Below are positions 36,776 through 45,284 of a stretch of 64,000 nucleotides of DNA, piece after piece. The stretch is taken from NCBI GenBank assembly GCA_046092445.1, contig JBJTDR010000053.1:1-64000 (forward strand), written 5' to 3'. Position numbers and translations under genes: made by a program. The notes beneath the pieces were generated by a model. It saw only the letters and a program-made list of their open reading frames with translations, made no database searches and had not been told where the DNA came from. Within the stretch, counting starts at the first letter, position 1. The number at the start of each line of letters is the position of its first letter. This DNA is from CAIUPE01 sp046092445. Lineage in GTDB: Bacteria; Pseudomonadota; Alphaproteobacteria; Rhizobiales; Beijerinckiaceae.

Positions 36776-36890
36776 AAGTAATTTTTTCATAAAATAAAAT
36801 TTTTAAATTGATTTTATTATGTTAATACTCTGAATTAACATAATAAAAAACGCAACTAGCGGATATTTGAATATTATATTTCTCATGCTA
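36640..36890. other. AT-rich tract covering the modC 3' end and the following intergenic region
   Basis: A 250-base stretch that is far richer in A+T than anything around it, beginning inside modC and ending where the integrase remnant begins. It holds no gene of its own. It looks like foreign or recombined DNA, and marks a probable junction of an inserted element. Confidence 0.6.
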
Positions 36891-37389
36891 CCCTCGAAGG
36901 CGTTGATCGCAGCATGATCGATCTCCGTCATGAGCTTGTTGCCGGGGAAGAGCATGAGATAGCGGTTCAGCGCAATGATGTAGCCCTTACAGACAACCTT
37001 GCAGCTACCGTCAGCCAGGCCCTATTCATCTCTACGATAGCCAGCTCAGCAACATCCTTGAAGCGCCGCGTCTGGAGCGACATATCATGCTTCTGCTTGA
37101 ACTTGGCTTCAAGATAGAGATCCGTCGCTACCAAGCGGGCTTCGGCTTAGTCCCACTGCTTCGTCAATCGACGCACATAGCGCAGCCCATTTTGAACGTG
37201 ACCTGCCACAACCCGCTCTTCTTCCGCTTGAACAGCTGTATGCGGTCTTCGAGCGGCATACCATCTGGAGGAGAGAGTTTGGGTATTAACCCGCAGGGTG
37301 CTGATCGGCGGGCTGGACGAACAAATGGAATTTTTCTTCTTCGGTGGCCGACTGTTATTGGCGGCAGTTTTGAAAAAACACACTGTCAA
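36890..37389 (-). pseudogene. Remnant of a tyrosine-recombinase (integrase) gene
   Basis: On the minus strand, three frames in succession give pieces of one N-terminal integrase region. MPLEDRIQLFKRKKSGLWQV begins near 37260. EARLVATDLYLEAKFKQKH, DMSLQTRRFKDVAELAIVEM is in the next frame (about 37150-37030). YIIALNRYLM, FPGNKLMTEIDHAAINAFE is in a third frame (about 36990-36890). Together this is the SAM-like core-binding domain of rhizobial-type phage integrases. At least two frameshifts and a stop interrupt it, and the catalytic domain (R-H-R-Y) is missing beyond the AT-rich border. It is a dead relic of a mobile element next to modC. Confidence 0.75.
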
Positions 37390-37530
37390 ACAAAGCTCTC
37401 TGTCCCATTACATTTATGAGACTGGCGCGAGACAAGCTGGCTAATTGCTAATATCCAAGCTTTTAGTAGATCTCGTCGGACCTCGATGTTTATTGCTGAT
37501 TTGCTCTCTTGTTGAAAGGAAACGTAATCA

Positions 37531-37977
37531 ATGCCAATTATTATTCGTCCCGTTGAACAAAGAGATCGCCCTGAATGGAATGCGCTCTATCAAGGCTATG
37601 CCGATTTCTACAAGGTCACACAAACACCAGAGATGCGCGATCGCGTATGGCAATGGCTCTTTGATGAAAGCCACGAGACAGAAGGTCTGGTCGCGGTCGA
37701 TGACAAGGGAATACTGATAGGCCTAACTCACTTTCGGCCGTTTGCTCGACCGCTCTCAGCGACAACTGGTGGCTTTCTTGACGACTTGTTTGTACCGCCC
37801 TCATCACGCGGGTCAGGAGCAGCAAGACTGTTAATTGAAGCCGTAGCGCAGATAGGCAAGCAACGTGGATGGAGCGTGATACGTTGGATTACGGCCGAAG
37901 ATAATTATCGCGCACGAAGTCTCTATGACAAAATCGCAGATAAGACCAAGTGGGCAACTTACGACATGAAGCTTTAG
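37531..37977 (+). CDS. GNAT N-acetyltransferase
   Basis: A 148-residue GNAT enzyme with the acetyl-CoA loop in DDLFVPPSSRGSGAARLLIEAV and the C-terminal ENYRARSLYDKIADKTKW (written here as two adjoining motifs). It resembles small stand-alone acetyltransferases of unknown substrate. An AAAGGAAACG ribosome binding site precedes ATG 37531. It lies between the integrase relic and a transporter gene transcribed toward it, in the disturbed region next to the tRNA. Confidence 0.88.
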   Translation: MPIIIRPVEQRDRPEWNALYQGYADFYKVTQTPEMRDRVWQWLFDESHETEGLVAVDDKGILIGLTHFRPFARPLSATTGGFLDDLFVPPSSRGSGAARLLIEAVAQIGKQRGWSVIRWITAEDNYRARSLYDKIADKTKWATYDMKL

Positions 37978-37982
37978 TCATT

Positions 37983-38879
37983 TTACTTCGTAGTCAGCTC
38001 AGATCTTGGTTTTGAAGCAATTTCAAGGATACCCGCAAGCATGACCAAAGATCCACCGACTATCTCAATCCAAGAGAGATGCTCGCTCGCCAGATAAGCA
38101 GCAGATAGAGCACCAATCAGAACTTCCGACATGAGGAGGATACTGACACGTGTGGGATCAATTCGGACCGTTGCCCACATCAATGCTGATAGTGATAGTC
38201 CCCACCAAAGCCCTCCTGTCATGAACGATAGGAGACCAGCCGGCCAAAGATATTGGAGATCAATCACGGGAAGTGGCTCTAATACGGGAGCCAATATGAT
38301 TGCAGCAGATAAAGCACCAAGAGCAAATACAAATGCGGAAGAGACAGGCTTTATGTCAGAACGTGTTCGCATGCCTGTGGTGGCAAAGGCCCAAATAACA
38401 CCTCCAGCCAAAGACATCCATTCGCCAAGGCTTTTCGGGATAGGCAAGCCGCCGTCACCGCCCATCATCACGAATAAGCCGAAGAGACCGACAATAATTG
38501 CTGCAATGCGCAGGCGAGGCGTCGGCCACCCCATTATTAATTTGCCGATCAAAGTGCTCCAGACAGGGCTTAAGAACCAGAGCAAAATGATGATCGCAAC
38601 ACGACCGTAGACAAATCCGATGGAATAGAGAGCGAACGCCACACCGCCAAGTGCGATGGCAAGAAGACCAACACGATCAGCGGTTATGATTGATGACGCT
38701 CTCGTGAGCACAAACGGTAGCAGCAGAAGCACCGTCGCAAGTGTAATGGCAACAGTTCCCCAAGCGCCTGCAAACCCCATCGCATCAAGTTCACGAACCG
38801 GCAGCCAATATATGCCCCAGATAATTCCGGTCGCTAATACAACAGCAGGTAAGAGAAATGAGGTGTTACATTTTGACAT
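37983..38879 (-). CDS. DMT-superfamily (EamA) transporter
   Basis: A 298-residue inner-membrane protein with ten predicted helices in two EamA repeats, the RhaT/YdcZ-like drug and metabolite transporter fold. ATG 38879 (MSKCNTSFLLP) begins just before the first helix; the frame is open 42 codons more, but those residues are polar, charged and atypical. Substrate unknown. It is convergent with the acetyltransferase gene (5 bases apart). Confidence 0.88.
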   Translation of the reverse strand: MSKCNTSFLLPAVVLATGIIWGIYWLPVRELDAMGFAGAWGTVAITLATVLLLLPFVLTRASSIITADRVGLLAIALGGVAFALYSIGFVYGRVAIIILLWFLSPVWSTLIGKLIMGWPTPRLRIAAIIVGLFGLFVMMGGDGGLPIPKSLGEWMSLAGGVIWAFATTGMRTRSDIKPVSSAFVFALGALSAAIILAPVLEPLPVIDLQYLWPAGLLSFMTGGLWWGLSLSALMWATVRIDPTRVSILLMSEVLIGALSAAYLASEHLSWIEIVGGSLVMLAGILEIASKPRSELTTK

Positions 38880-38997
38880 GTGATCGCCAGAGAAATATTG
38901 CCGGGCTCGAAAGTGGTGTCTCTCGGCCATAAACGAAAAACCACCTTCGAACTCTAGCTTTTGATGTTGTTGATAGCGATGAAATAAACCAAGAAAC

Positions 38998-39468
38998 TCA
39001 GTCACGCACGTATCCAGATCGTAACGGGCAAAGACGACTTTGACTTCGTTTCAGGCACGAGTTTCGTGAAGATAACAGGACCTTCGACCTAATCGAACAT
39101 CGGCGGATAGGTCTGATCTCAATCACATCGATAGGGCCCTTAAGAAAAGTCAAGAGCATATTGACCTGAGCCATAAATGGCAAATCCGTGTCACCGGGGC
39201 GAGCGCCATAACGGGTCAGCAAGGCATGAATCGGTCCACGATGATGAGTTTGGCGATTAAATAAACGAATGACCAAGTCGGTCACAGGTTTTGTCAACTC
39301 CCGTTTCGCGGTACCTGAAGACCAAGAGACGTTGGAGTCAATCCATTCCTGGTCAACGCGATGAGCCCAATCTTTGACTTTCGTATCGAGATCAAACCGC
39401 CGTTCACACAGGATGCGCCAATCTTGAATGAGTTTAGCCGACTCCGACAAACTGCCAGCTGGCAGCAC
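38998..39468 (-). pseudogene. Truncated DinB-family gene
   Basis: The frame encodes the C-terminal half of a DinB-like four-helix protein, recognisable from LFNRQTHHRGPIHALLTRYG and ARPGDTDLPFM, with the metal-ligand histidines of helix 3. The N-terminal 60 or so residues, with the first histidine, are absent: a stop lies two codons before the first GTG. The last 55 residues after DLPFM do not resemble the family, which normally ends there. I read it as a gene broken at both ends, possibly during rearrangement near the tRNA. Confidence 0.6.
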
Positions 39469-39592
39469 CGATCACGCTCCAAAAATTACACAAAAAAGAC
39501 AACCGCGCGCCGGCGCTCGACTGTGCTACGCGTACGCGAAATGCCGAGCATGTTCCTCGATCACCATAAATCTCTGATTTCATTATGGAAAA

Positions 39593-39669
39593 TGGTAGCG
39601 GAGGAGGGACTCGAACCCCCGACACAAGGATTATGATTCCTCTGCTCTAGCCGGCTGAGCTACTCCGCC
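39593..39669 (-). tRNA. tRNA-Met (anticodon CAU), elongator type
   Basis: Minus strand. The acceptor stem GGCGGAG pairs with CTCCGCT, D arm GCTC...GAGC, anticodon stem GAGGA/TCCTT with loop ATCATAA (anticodon CAT), T arm GGGGG-TTCGAGT-CCCTC, discriminator A, and the CCA end is encoded. The stem lacks the three G-C pairs of initiator tRNA and the first pair is G-U rather than the initiator mismatch, so it is elongator tRNA-Met; tRNA-Ile2 is less likely. It lies between mnmA and the scarred region, a common integration point. Confidence 0.95.
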
Positions 39670-39739
39670 CCGCGACGGGGCCATGCCGCGCCGAGAACGA
39701 CGAGGATATAGGACACAGGACACGGCGAAGTCAAGGAAA

Positions 39740-39754
39740 CGACGCACTGCGTCG
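39740..39754 (-). terminator. Possible terminator downstream of mnmA
   Basis: CGACGC-ACT-GCGTCG forms a 6-bp perfect stem; on the minus strand it is followed by TTTCCTT. It lies 70 bases after the mnmA stop and before the tRNA gene. The T run is short, so confidence is low. Confidence 0.35.
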
Positions 39755-39821
39755 CTGTCGAAAAATATCCCGGAGCGCAACACTCGGTATAAATGTATAC
39801 GTCGCACCAGCCGCACGGCAG

Positions 39822-40994
39822 TCACCCAGTCACAGCCACTGAGCCGACTGGCGATGCGCTCGACGTCAGTGGCGATCTGATAATTGTTCCGCCACCCAAT
39901 ACCCGAGCACGAGCCTCAATACTGTCATAAAAAACACACGCCTGACCCGGTGAAACGCCGAATTCGCCACCTCGTAGTTCAACAAAGACCATTCCGCCCT
40001 CATTTCGGAGGATCGCGCGCTGTGCCGGGCGCGTCGAGCGAACACGTACCGCAATCTCAAGACCTTCGGACGACAGATTGTCCAGCGGCGTGTCGCCCAG
40101 CCAATTAATATCCCGCAAATAGATATGATCGATCGAGAGCGCATCGCGTGGCCCGACAATCACCTCGGCCCGAGTTGCATCCAACCTTGTGACGTAGAGT
40201 GGTTCGCCTGCTGCAACGCCCAGCCCTTTCCGCTGACCAACCGTGAAATTGATTACTCCGGCGTGACGCCCAAGCACCCGGCCATCAAGATGCACAACAT
40301 CGCCTGGTTCGGCAGCCTCTGGACGAAGTTTCTGAATTAAATCGGCGTATCTGCCGTTTGGTACAAAACAAATGTCCTGACTGTCGGCTTTGTCCGCAAT
40401 TTCGAGCCCCAATTCGTGGGCAATGGCACGCGTCGCGCTTTTGTCCATATCCCCAAGTGGGAATCTGAGTAGGGCGAGCTGTTCAGATGTCGTACCGTAA
40501 AGAAAATAGCTTTGGTCCTTGTCGATATCGGCGCCCCGCACCAAAATGCGTCTACCATCGTCCAGAGATCGACTTGCCACGTAATGCCCGGTCGCAAGCG
40601 CAGCAGCGCCAAGTTCACGCGCCGTAGAAAGCAGATCGCGAAACTTGATCTTCCGGTTGCAGTCAATGCACGGAACCGGCGTTTCGCCCGAGACGTAGCT
40701 ATCAACAAAACGCTCGATCACCTCTTCACGAAATCGGGATTCATAATCCAGCACATAATGCGGAATGCCAAGCTTATCCGCGACACGACGCGCGTCATGG
40801 ATATCCTGTCCCGCGCAACATGCACCGGCCCGATGCACGGCAGCGCCGTGGTCGTAAAGCTGCAGCGTCAGCCCGACAACATCATAACCCTCGCGCGTCA
40901 ACATCGCTGCAACGACCGAGGAGTCAACGCCGCCAGACATGGCAACCACAACCCTGTTATCCCGGGGTCGCCCGGGAAGTTCGAGACTGTTCAT
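39822..40994 (-). CDS. mnmA: tRNA-specific 2-thiouridylase MnmA
   Basis: Thiolates U34 of tRNA-Lys, -Glu and -Gln. PP-loop AMSGGVDSSVVAAML, catalytic cysteines in TPVPCIDCNRKIKF and DSQDICFVPNGRY, and INFTVGQRKGLGV are all present. The start at 40994 (MNSLELPGRPRDN) gives 390 residues, normal for the family; the frame is open 41 codons more but that part is basic and not family-like. It is divergent from the flagellar fliK gene. Confidence 0.95.
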   Translation of the reverse strand: MNSLELPGRPRDNRVVVAMSGGVDSSVVAAMLTREGYDVVGLTLQLYDHGAAVHRAGACCAGQDIHDARRVADKLGIPHYVLDYESRFREEVIERFVDSYVSGETPVPCIDCNRKIKFRDLLSTARELGAAALATGHYVASRSLDDGRRILVRGADIDKDQSYFLYGTTSEQLALLRFPLGDMDKSATRAIAHELGLEIADKADSQDICFVPNGRYADLIQKLRPEAAEPGDVVHLDGRVLGRHAGVINFTVGQRKGLGVAAGEPLYVTRLDATRAEVIVGPRDALSIDHIYLRDINWLGDTPLDNLSSEGLEIAVRVRSTRPAQRAILRNEGGMVFVELRGGEFGVSPGQACVFYDSIEARARVLGGGTIIRSPLTSSASPVGSVAVTG

Positions 40995-41187
40995 GAGCAC
41001 AAATCTTATCTCGTGAGCTTTACCTCTCCTGTCTAACGATTTTTTGCACATCTTGCGAGTCCTGTTCGCTGATCGACGATAGGCAAAATTTTCCGACAGA
41101 TAGGCAGAATCAGACACGCATTTTCAGGAATGAACCAGTCGATAGCTAACATGCCTTTGATTATACTTGTTTTTTTTCAGATTTTCA

Positions 41188-41202
41188 TGGCGCGCTCTTT
41201 GC
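41188..41202 (+). promoter_or_regulatory. Sigma-54 promoter of fliK-flgD
   Basis: TGGCGCGCTCTTTGC matches the sigma-54 pattern TGGCRCG-N4-TTGC, with GG and GC separated by exactly ten bases. Transcription should start about 12 bases on, near 41214, so the first usable start codon is ATG 41236. The activator FlbD is encoded in the same cluster. A palindromic GGCAAAATTTTCCG at 41082-41095 lies at a distance suited to an activator site. Confidence 0.75.
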
Positions 41203-41235
41203 GTATCAGGCTCTGGTCTGCAACCGGATACAATT

Positions 41236-42522
41236 ATGACGATTACCGCAGTGCCTATGTTTGCGAGAGATGCTGAACGCGAATTCTCGGGCGTCGATAC
41301 AGCGTCTGATCGAGTCGACGACCATGGTTCTTTTTTGGATAATCTCAATCAGATTTTCAGCAATCAACAGCACTCGAGGAGCTCGATCAGCGAGCCCGTG
41401 GCCCTGACTCAGCACAGTGGACCGCCGACAATACTTGAGCAATACAAGACAGCCGGGGAGATTTTCACGGATTTTCCCCGGCTGGAAACTGCCGAGGCCG
41501 CATCCGTTGAACCGGAGATACAGCCTCAAATCACGGAAATTCAAAACCTCGTCCCACGATTTGGCAATCCTGTCGCGACGCCGGATACAAAGCCGGAGGA
41601 CCCAGTCGGTGGCCCGAAAACAGACCTCGACAACACGGATGCCACAGTCCCGGAAACTGACGAGAACAGAGCCGCCGGTGAAGATGCGGATACGGGCGAA
41701 CCCTTCAATGATGTGAATCTTGTTGATGTTCTGCCCATCATCCTCGCGGTCGCACCGGTGATCCGAATTGCCACTCCTGCTCAGCAGATCGAAGGAGAGG
41801 GCGAGATGATGGAAAAGGGTGAAACAGCACGCGCCGCGCCGGGCGCTCCGATTAATCTCCAGAATGTAAGACAGTTCACCGAGAAGCAGAAAAAAGAGGG
41901 AGACGACCTCTCCGCTAAGGATAACGACCCTGACGTCTCCAATAGTGACACCGCCCAGTCGTCGGATGCGGAGTCTTTCAGTGACGTACTGACCAAAGCG
42001 GCGGACTCCAGCCCGGCAAAATACGCCGTTGATGATCTCCGGAAACACATGAACGCACTCCCCGAGCCGAATCAGCCCCTGTCAACATCGGGCCGAACCA
42101 CCTCTCTCGATAATCTCCCTCTGGAGATCGGAATGCGACTGCTCGACGGCGCACGAGAGATAAATATTCTCCTTTCGCCGGAGTCACTCGGTGAAATTTC
42201 GATCACGCTGGATATCGCACAGGACTCGTCGATCAGCGCCAGGTTCACGGCCGATAATCCGGCGACGCTCGCTCTGCTGGTGCAGGACTCGGCAGCCCTG
42301 AAAAAATCGCTGGATCAAACAGGTCTTTCAACAGGTAACGCGACGCTGCAATTCTCCCTCTCACGAGATGGGCAACAGAACGGCAGCCAAAGTGAACATC
42401 GTTCGCACAGTCAACAACATCATATGGCTCGGAACGATGCTCCATATCCGTCACCAATCAACGATATGCCTGATATTCCTATGAAATCCTATTCCCTGCA
42501 ACGACTGGATCGTACCATCTGA
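41236..42522 (+). CDS. fliK: Flagellar hook-length control protein FliK
   Basis: A 428-residue protein with a long, acidic, low-complexity N-terminal and central part and a conserved C-terminal FliK domain (about 300-395): LPLEIGMRLLDGAREINILLSPESLGEISITLDI, here split as LLDGAREINI and LSPESLGEISITL. FliK measures hook length and switches the export apparatus from hook to filament proteins. ATG 41236 follows the sigma-54 promoter; an earlier ATG at 41167 lies upstream of that promoter. The downstream gene flgD encodes the hook cap. Confidence 0.85.
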   Translation: MTITAVPMFARDAEREFSGVDTASDRVDDHGSFLDNLNQIFSNQQHSRSSISEPVALTQHSGPPTILEQYKTAGEIFTDFPRLETAEAASVEPEIQPQITEIQNLVPRFGNPVATPDTKPEDPVGGPKTDLDNTDATVPETDENRAAGEDADTGEPFNDVNLVDVLPIILAVAPVIRIATPAQQIEGEGEMMEKGETARAAPGAPINLQNVRQFTEKQKKEGDDLSAKDNDPDVSNSDTAQSSDAESFSDVLTKAADSSPAKYAVDDLRKHMNALPEPNQPLSTSGRTTSLDNLPLEIGMRLLDGAREINILLSPESLGEISITLDIAQDSSISARFTADNPATLALLVQDSAALKKSLDQTGLSTGNATLQFSLSRDGQQNGSQSEHRSHSQQHHMARNDAPYPSPINDMPDIPMKSYSLQRLDRTI

Positions 42523-42532
42523 GGAGCAACTC

Positions 42533-43198
42533 ATGACGATAACATCGGCAATAAATACTGCCCCGACCGCATTGGCAAACACATCGCTGAACGATAATTC
42601 GACGATCGCTAAGAATTTTGATCAGTTTCTTGCCTTGCTCACCACGCAACTCAAGGTGCAGGACCCGACCGCGCCACTCAACACCAATGACTTTACCGCC
42701 CAACTCGTTCAATTCGCATCGGTGGAACAGCAGATCAAGTCGAACGATACGCTGAATGCCCTTCTTCAAATGAACTTGATATCAAATGCAAGCAACGCTC
42801 TCGGCTTCGTCGGAAAGACGGTGTCAGCATCCGGAGCGACAACGTATCTAAAAGACGAAACGGCGAAGTGGTCCCTCGACGCAGAGCGCGGCGGCACCGC
42901 GACGATTGCAATAAAAAATGAAGATGGCGTGACCGTCGCGACAAAAACAATCACGGTGAACGCCGGCACTCAGGACTTCACTTGGGATGGAAAAACCGAC
43001 GGCGACACGATTGCGCCTGAAGGAAAATATACCATCACTGTCATTGGTAAAGATACCAACGACCAGAGTTTCAACATCTCGACATCCATCAGCGGTAAAG
43101 TCGACAGCGTTGACCTGACGACCGTGCCGGCAACGCTGATGATCGGATCCATCGGAATCCCGATGCACAAAGTCAAGACAATAACAAACGGGACATGA
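42533..43198 (+). CDS. flgD: Flagellar hook-capping protein FlgD
   Basis: A 221-residue hook scaffold protein that caps the growing hook. The N-terminal NFDQFLALLTTQLKVQDP, LNTNDFTAQLVQFASVEQQI is highly typical; a FlgD Ig-like and tudor-like C-terminal part follows (FTWDGKTDGDTIAPEGKYTI). ATG 42533 has GAGGAGCAACTC before it. It is 10 bases after fliK and probably shares its sigma-54 promoter. Confidence 0.96.
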   Translation: MTITSAINTAPTALANTSLNDNSTIAKNFDQFLALLTTQLKVQDPTAPLNTNDFTAQLVQFASVEQQIKSNDTLNALLQMNLISNASNALGFVGKTVSASGATTYLKDETAKWSLDAERGGTATIAIKNEDGVTVATKTITVNAGTQDFTWDGKTDGDTIAPEGKYTITVIGKDTNDQSFNISTSISGKVDSVDLTTVPATLMIGSIGIPMHKVKTITNGT

Positions 43199-43315
43199 TC
43201 CGGGCCGAGGAATTTGTCGATCTCCTGAAATGATATGCGCGATTTAGCTCTTTTTTAAGCGGACGCCTGTATGATCAATCTGAAGACTGGTCAGTTGATA
43301 ATGTATGAGCGTACC

Positions 43316-43591
43316 ATGACCGATGTATATCGACCGCGTGTTAAATACGTAATTGGCCCGGATGGAAGCCCGTTGACCGTTGCAGACCTGCCGCCAAGTG
43401 GCACACGTCGCTGGGTCATACGCCGCAAAGCCGAAGTTGTAGCAGCGGTTCGTGGTGGCTTGTTGAGCCTTGATGAAGCCTGTGCCAGATATACGTTGAC
43501 AGTCGAGGAATTTCTCGCTTGGCAATCATCGATCAATGAGCATGGTCTTGCCGGGCTGAGAACCACCCGCATTCAGCAATATCGACAATAG
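43316..43591 (+). CDS. sciP: SciP-type CtrA inhibitor (DUF1153)
   Basis: A 91-residue DNA-binding protein with the DUF1153 blocks YVIGPDGSPLTVADLPP, RRWVIRRKAEVVAAVRGGLL, and YTLTVEEFLAWQ. In Caulobacter SciP binds CtrA at promoters and stops it from activating flagellar and other cell-cycle genes. The start is not certain: ATG 43316 matches the family N-terminus (MTDVYRPRVKYV), while ATG 43271 and 43304 are open in frame. It sits between flgD and the fliF operon, whose upstream region holds CtrA-box-like sites. Confidence 0.9.
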   Translation: MTDVYRPRVKYVIGPDGSPLTVADLPPSGTRRWVIRRKAEVVAAVRGGLLSLDEACARYTLTVEEFLAWQSSINEHGLAGLRTTRIQQYRQ

Positions 43592-43624
43592 CCGCTCCCC
43601 GCCGATTATTATTTTCAACGAATT

Positions 43625-43639
43625 TTAAGTGGATTTTAT
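43625..43639. promoter_or_regulatory. CtrA-box-like site 1 upstream of fliF
   Basis: TTAA-GTGGATT-TTAT fits TTAA-N7-TTAA with one mismatch, in the intergenic region before fliF. With site 2 it forms a pair 43 bases apart. Confidence 0.4.
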
Positions 43640-43667
43640 CGAAAATTCCGCGTAGGACATTTTGCTG

Positions 43668-43682
43668 TTAATCATTTGATAA
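43668..43682. promoter_or_regulatory. CtrA-box-like site 2 upstream of fliF
   Basis: TTAA-TCATTTG-ATAA, followed by CCAT, fits TTAA-N7-TTAACCAT with one mismatch. In Caulobacter CtrA activates fliF through such a box. Confidence 0.5.
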
Positions 43683-43691
43683 CCATAATTC

Positions 43692-43704
43692 GGCAAATAT
43701 TGCC
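43692..43704. promoter_or_regulatory. Palindrome at the fliF promoter, possible FlbD site
   Basis: GGCAA-ATA-TTGCC is a perfect 13-bp palindrome between the CtrA-like boxes and the fliF start. In Caulobacter FlbD represses fliF by binding near this place; equating this palindrome with such a site is inference. Confidence 0.4.
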
Positions 43705-43736
43705 TAGCTTCATGACATTGGACGACATGTCTTTGA

Positions 43737-45281
43737 ATGAGCGGGAGATTTTTGAACGTGAATAGCATTATGGAACAAATGGCCAAGTTTGGAATTGTCA
43801 GGCTTGCGGTACTAACCTTGGTTGCGATTTCTCTACTGTCTTTTTTTGGCTTCATTATGTTCCAGGCGTCTCAGCCGACGCTATCCGTTCTTTACACTGA
43901 CCTTGCACCTGAAGACTCTGCAGCGATCGTGAACGAACTTGACGCGCAAGGAATCAGATATGAATTGCGTGAGGACGGCCGCACCATTCTCACCCAGAAA
44001 AGTGAAATCCCGCGACTTCGGCTTGACTTGGCGTCAAAGGGAGTTCCGACGTCTGGCGTTGTCGGTTACGAGATTTTTGATAAATCGGATACGTTTTCAG
44101 CAACCAGTTTCGTTCAAAACATCAACCAACTGCGCGCGCTCGAGGGTGAGTTGGCGCGTTCTATCAAGACGATCGGTAATGTTCAGGCAGCGCGTGTTCA
44201 TCTTGTGCTCCCCGAACGGCGAATTTTTGAACGTGATCGACAGCCACCTCGGGCATCGATCGTGTTAAAGACGCGTGGTGAACTTTCCGCCGGCCAGATT
44301 GTTGCAATCCGGCGCTTGGTTGCCTCAGCCGTCGAGGGTTTGAAATCCGAAAATGTGTCGATCGTCGACGAACAGGGCCGTCTGTTGGCAGATGGCACGA
44401 GTGGCGTGGATGGCCTTTCCGTCATGCTCGATGAAAAACAACAAAATTTTGAGAAACGCCTCCGCGAACAGGTCGAGAGTATCGTGGCAAGTGTCGTTGG
44501 AATGGGACGGGCCCGAGTCCAGGTTGCGGCAGAAATGGATAACAACAAGATCCAGCAAACGTCCGAAACATTTGATCCGGAAACCCGTGTCGTCCGGTCA
44601 ACACAAAACAGAAATGAAGACCAGACAACGACTGAAGTCCTCGATGGACAGGTGAGTGCATCGCGGCAACTTCCCGGTGCTCAGCCAACGAATACGAACC
44701 AAAGGGATGCGTCGACAAAATCAGAAGAGACAATCAATTACGAGATTTCCAAGACAACGCGGACCGAAATGATCGAGGGGGGACGTGTAAAGCGACTTTC
44801 TGTCGCCGTTCTCGTCGATGGAACCTATTCTAGAAATGCCGAAGGACAAGTCACTTATCAACCTCGGGAACAGGCGGAGCTTGAGCGAATAAGTGCCGTC
44901 GTAAAGTCCAGTATCGGTTTTGACGCCAAGAGAGGCGATCAGGTTGAAGTTGCAAATTTGAGATTTGCTGAAGCACCGGAACTTATTCCGGAAGCCGCGG
45001 AAGTTCCGTGGTATGATCTGAGCAGGCTGGATTTGAACCGCTTGACCCAGCTTGGAATACTCGCGACCATCTCTTTGATCGTCACGTTTGTGATCGGCCG
45101 ACCGCTCATGCGCGCGCTTCTCGGTGGCGGGCGCTCGGGTCGATCCGGCAAGATGTCGGATAGCGAGGCAGAGAATCAGCAATTGATGCCGAATCCGCTC
45201 GATCAAATCAGCGGTCTCGTCGCTGGTAATCAGGAAATCTCCATCCAGACCATTCGGAAATGGATTGCCGAGAAGAGTTGA
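43737..45281 (+). CDS. fliF: Flagellar MS-ring protein FliF
   Basis: A 514-residue protein of the inner-membrane ring on which the basal body is built. Membrane helices at about 22-44 and 435-455 frame the periplasmic ring-building domains; recognisable blocks are LRALEGELARSIKTIGNVQAARVHLVLPE (here in pieces), VEGLKSENVSIVDEQGRLL and a C-terminal tail (ISIQTIRKWIAEKS) for FliG binding. ATG 43737 is used; GTG 43758 is an alternative. First gene of fliF-fliG-fliH-fliN-flbD, the same order as the Caulobacter fliF operon. Confidence 0.96.
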   Translation: MSGRFLNVNSIMEQMAKFGIVRLAVLTLVAISLLSFFGFIMFQASQPTLSVLYTDLAPEDSAAIVNELDAQGIRYELREDGRTILTQKSEIPRLRLDLASKGVPTSGVVGYEIFDKSDTFSATSFVQNINQLRALEGELARSIKTIGNVQAARVHLVLPERRIFERDRQPPRASIVLKTRGELSAGQIVAIRRLVASAVEGLKSENVSIVDEQGRLLADGTSGVDGLSVMLDEKQQNFEKRLREQVESIVASVVGMGRARVQVAAEMDNNKIQQTSETFDPETRVVRSTQNRNEDQTTTEVLDGQVSASRQLPGAQPTNTNQRDASTKSEETINYEISKTTRTEMIEGGRVKRLSVAVLVDGTYSRNAEGQVTYQPREQAELERISAVVKSSIGFDAKRGDQVEVANLRFAEAPELIPEAAEVPWYDLSRLDLNRLTQLGILATISLIVTFVIGRPLMRALLGGGRSGRSGKMSDSEAENQQLMPNPLDQISGLVAGNQEISIQTIRKWIAEKS

Positions 45282-45284
45282 TGA

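Noticed and set aside
39593..39669. Intact attachment-site duplication of the tRNA 3' end near the integrase relic
   Set aside because: I looked for a second copy of the tRNA end near modC and the relic and found only short unrelated matches.
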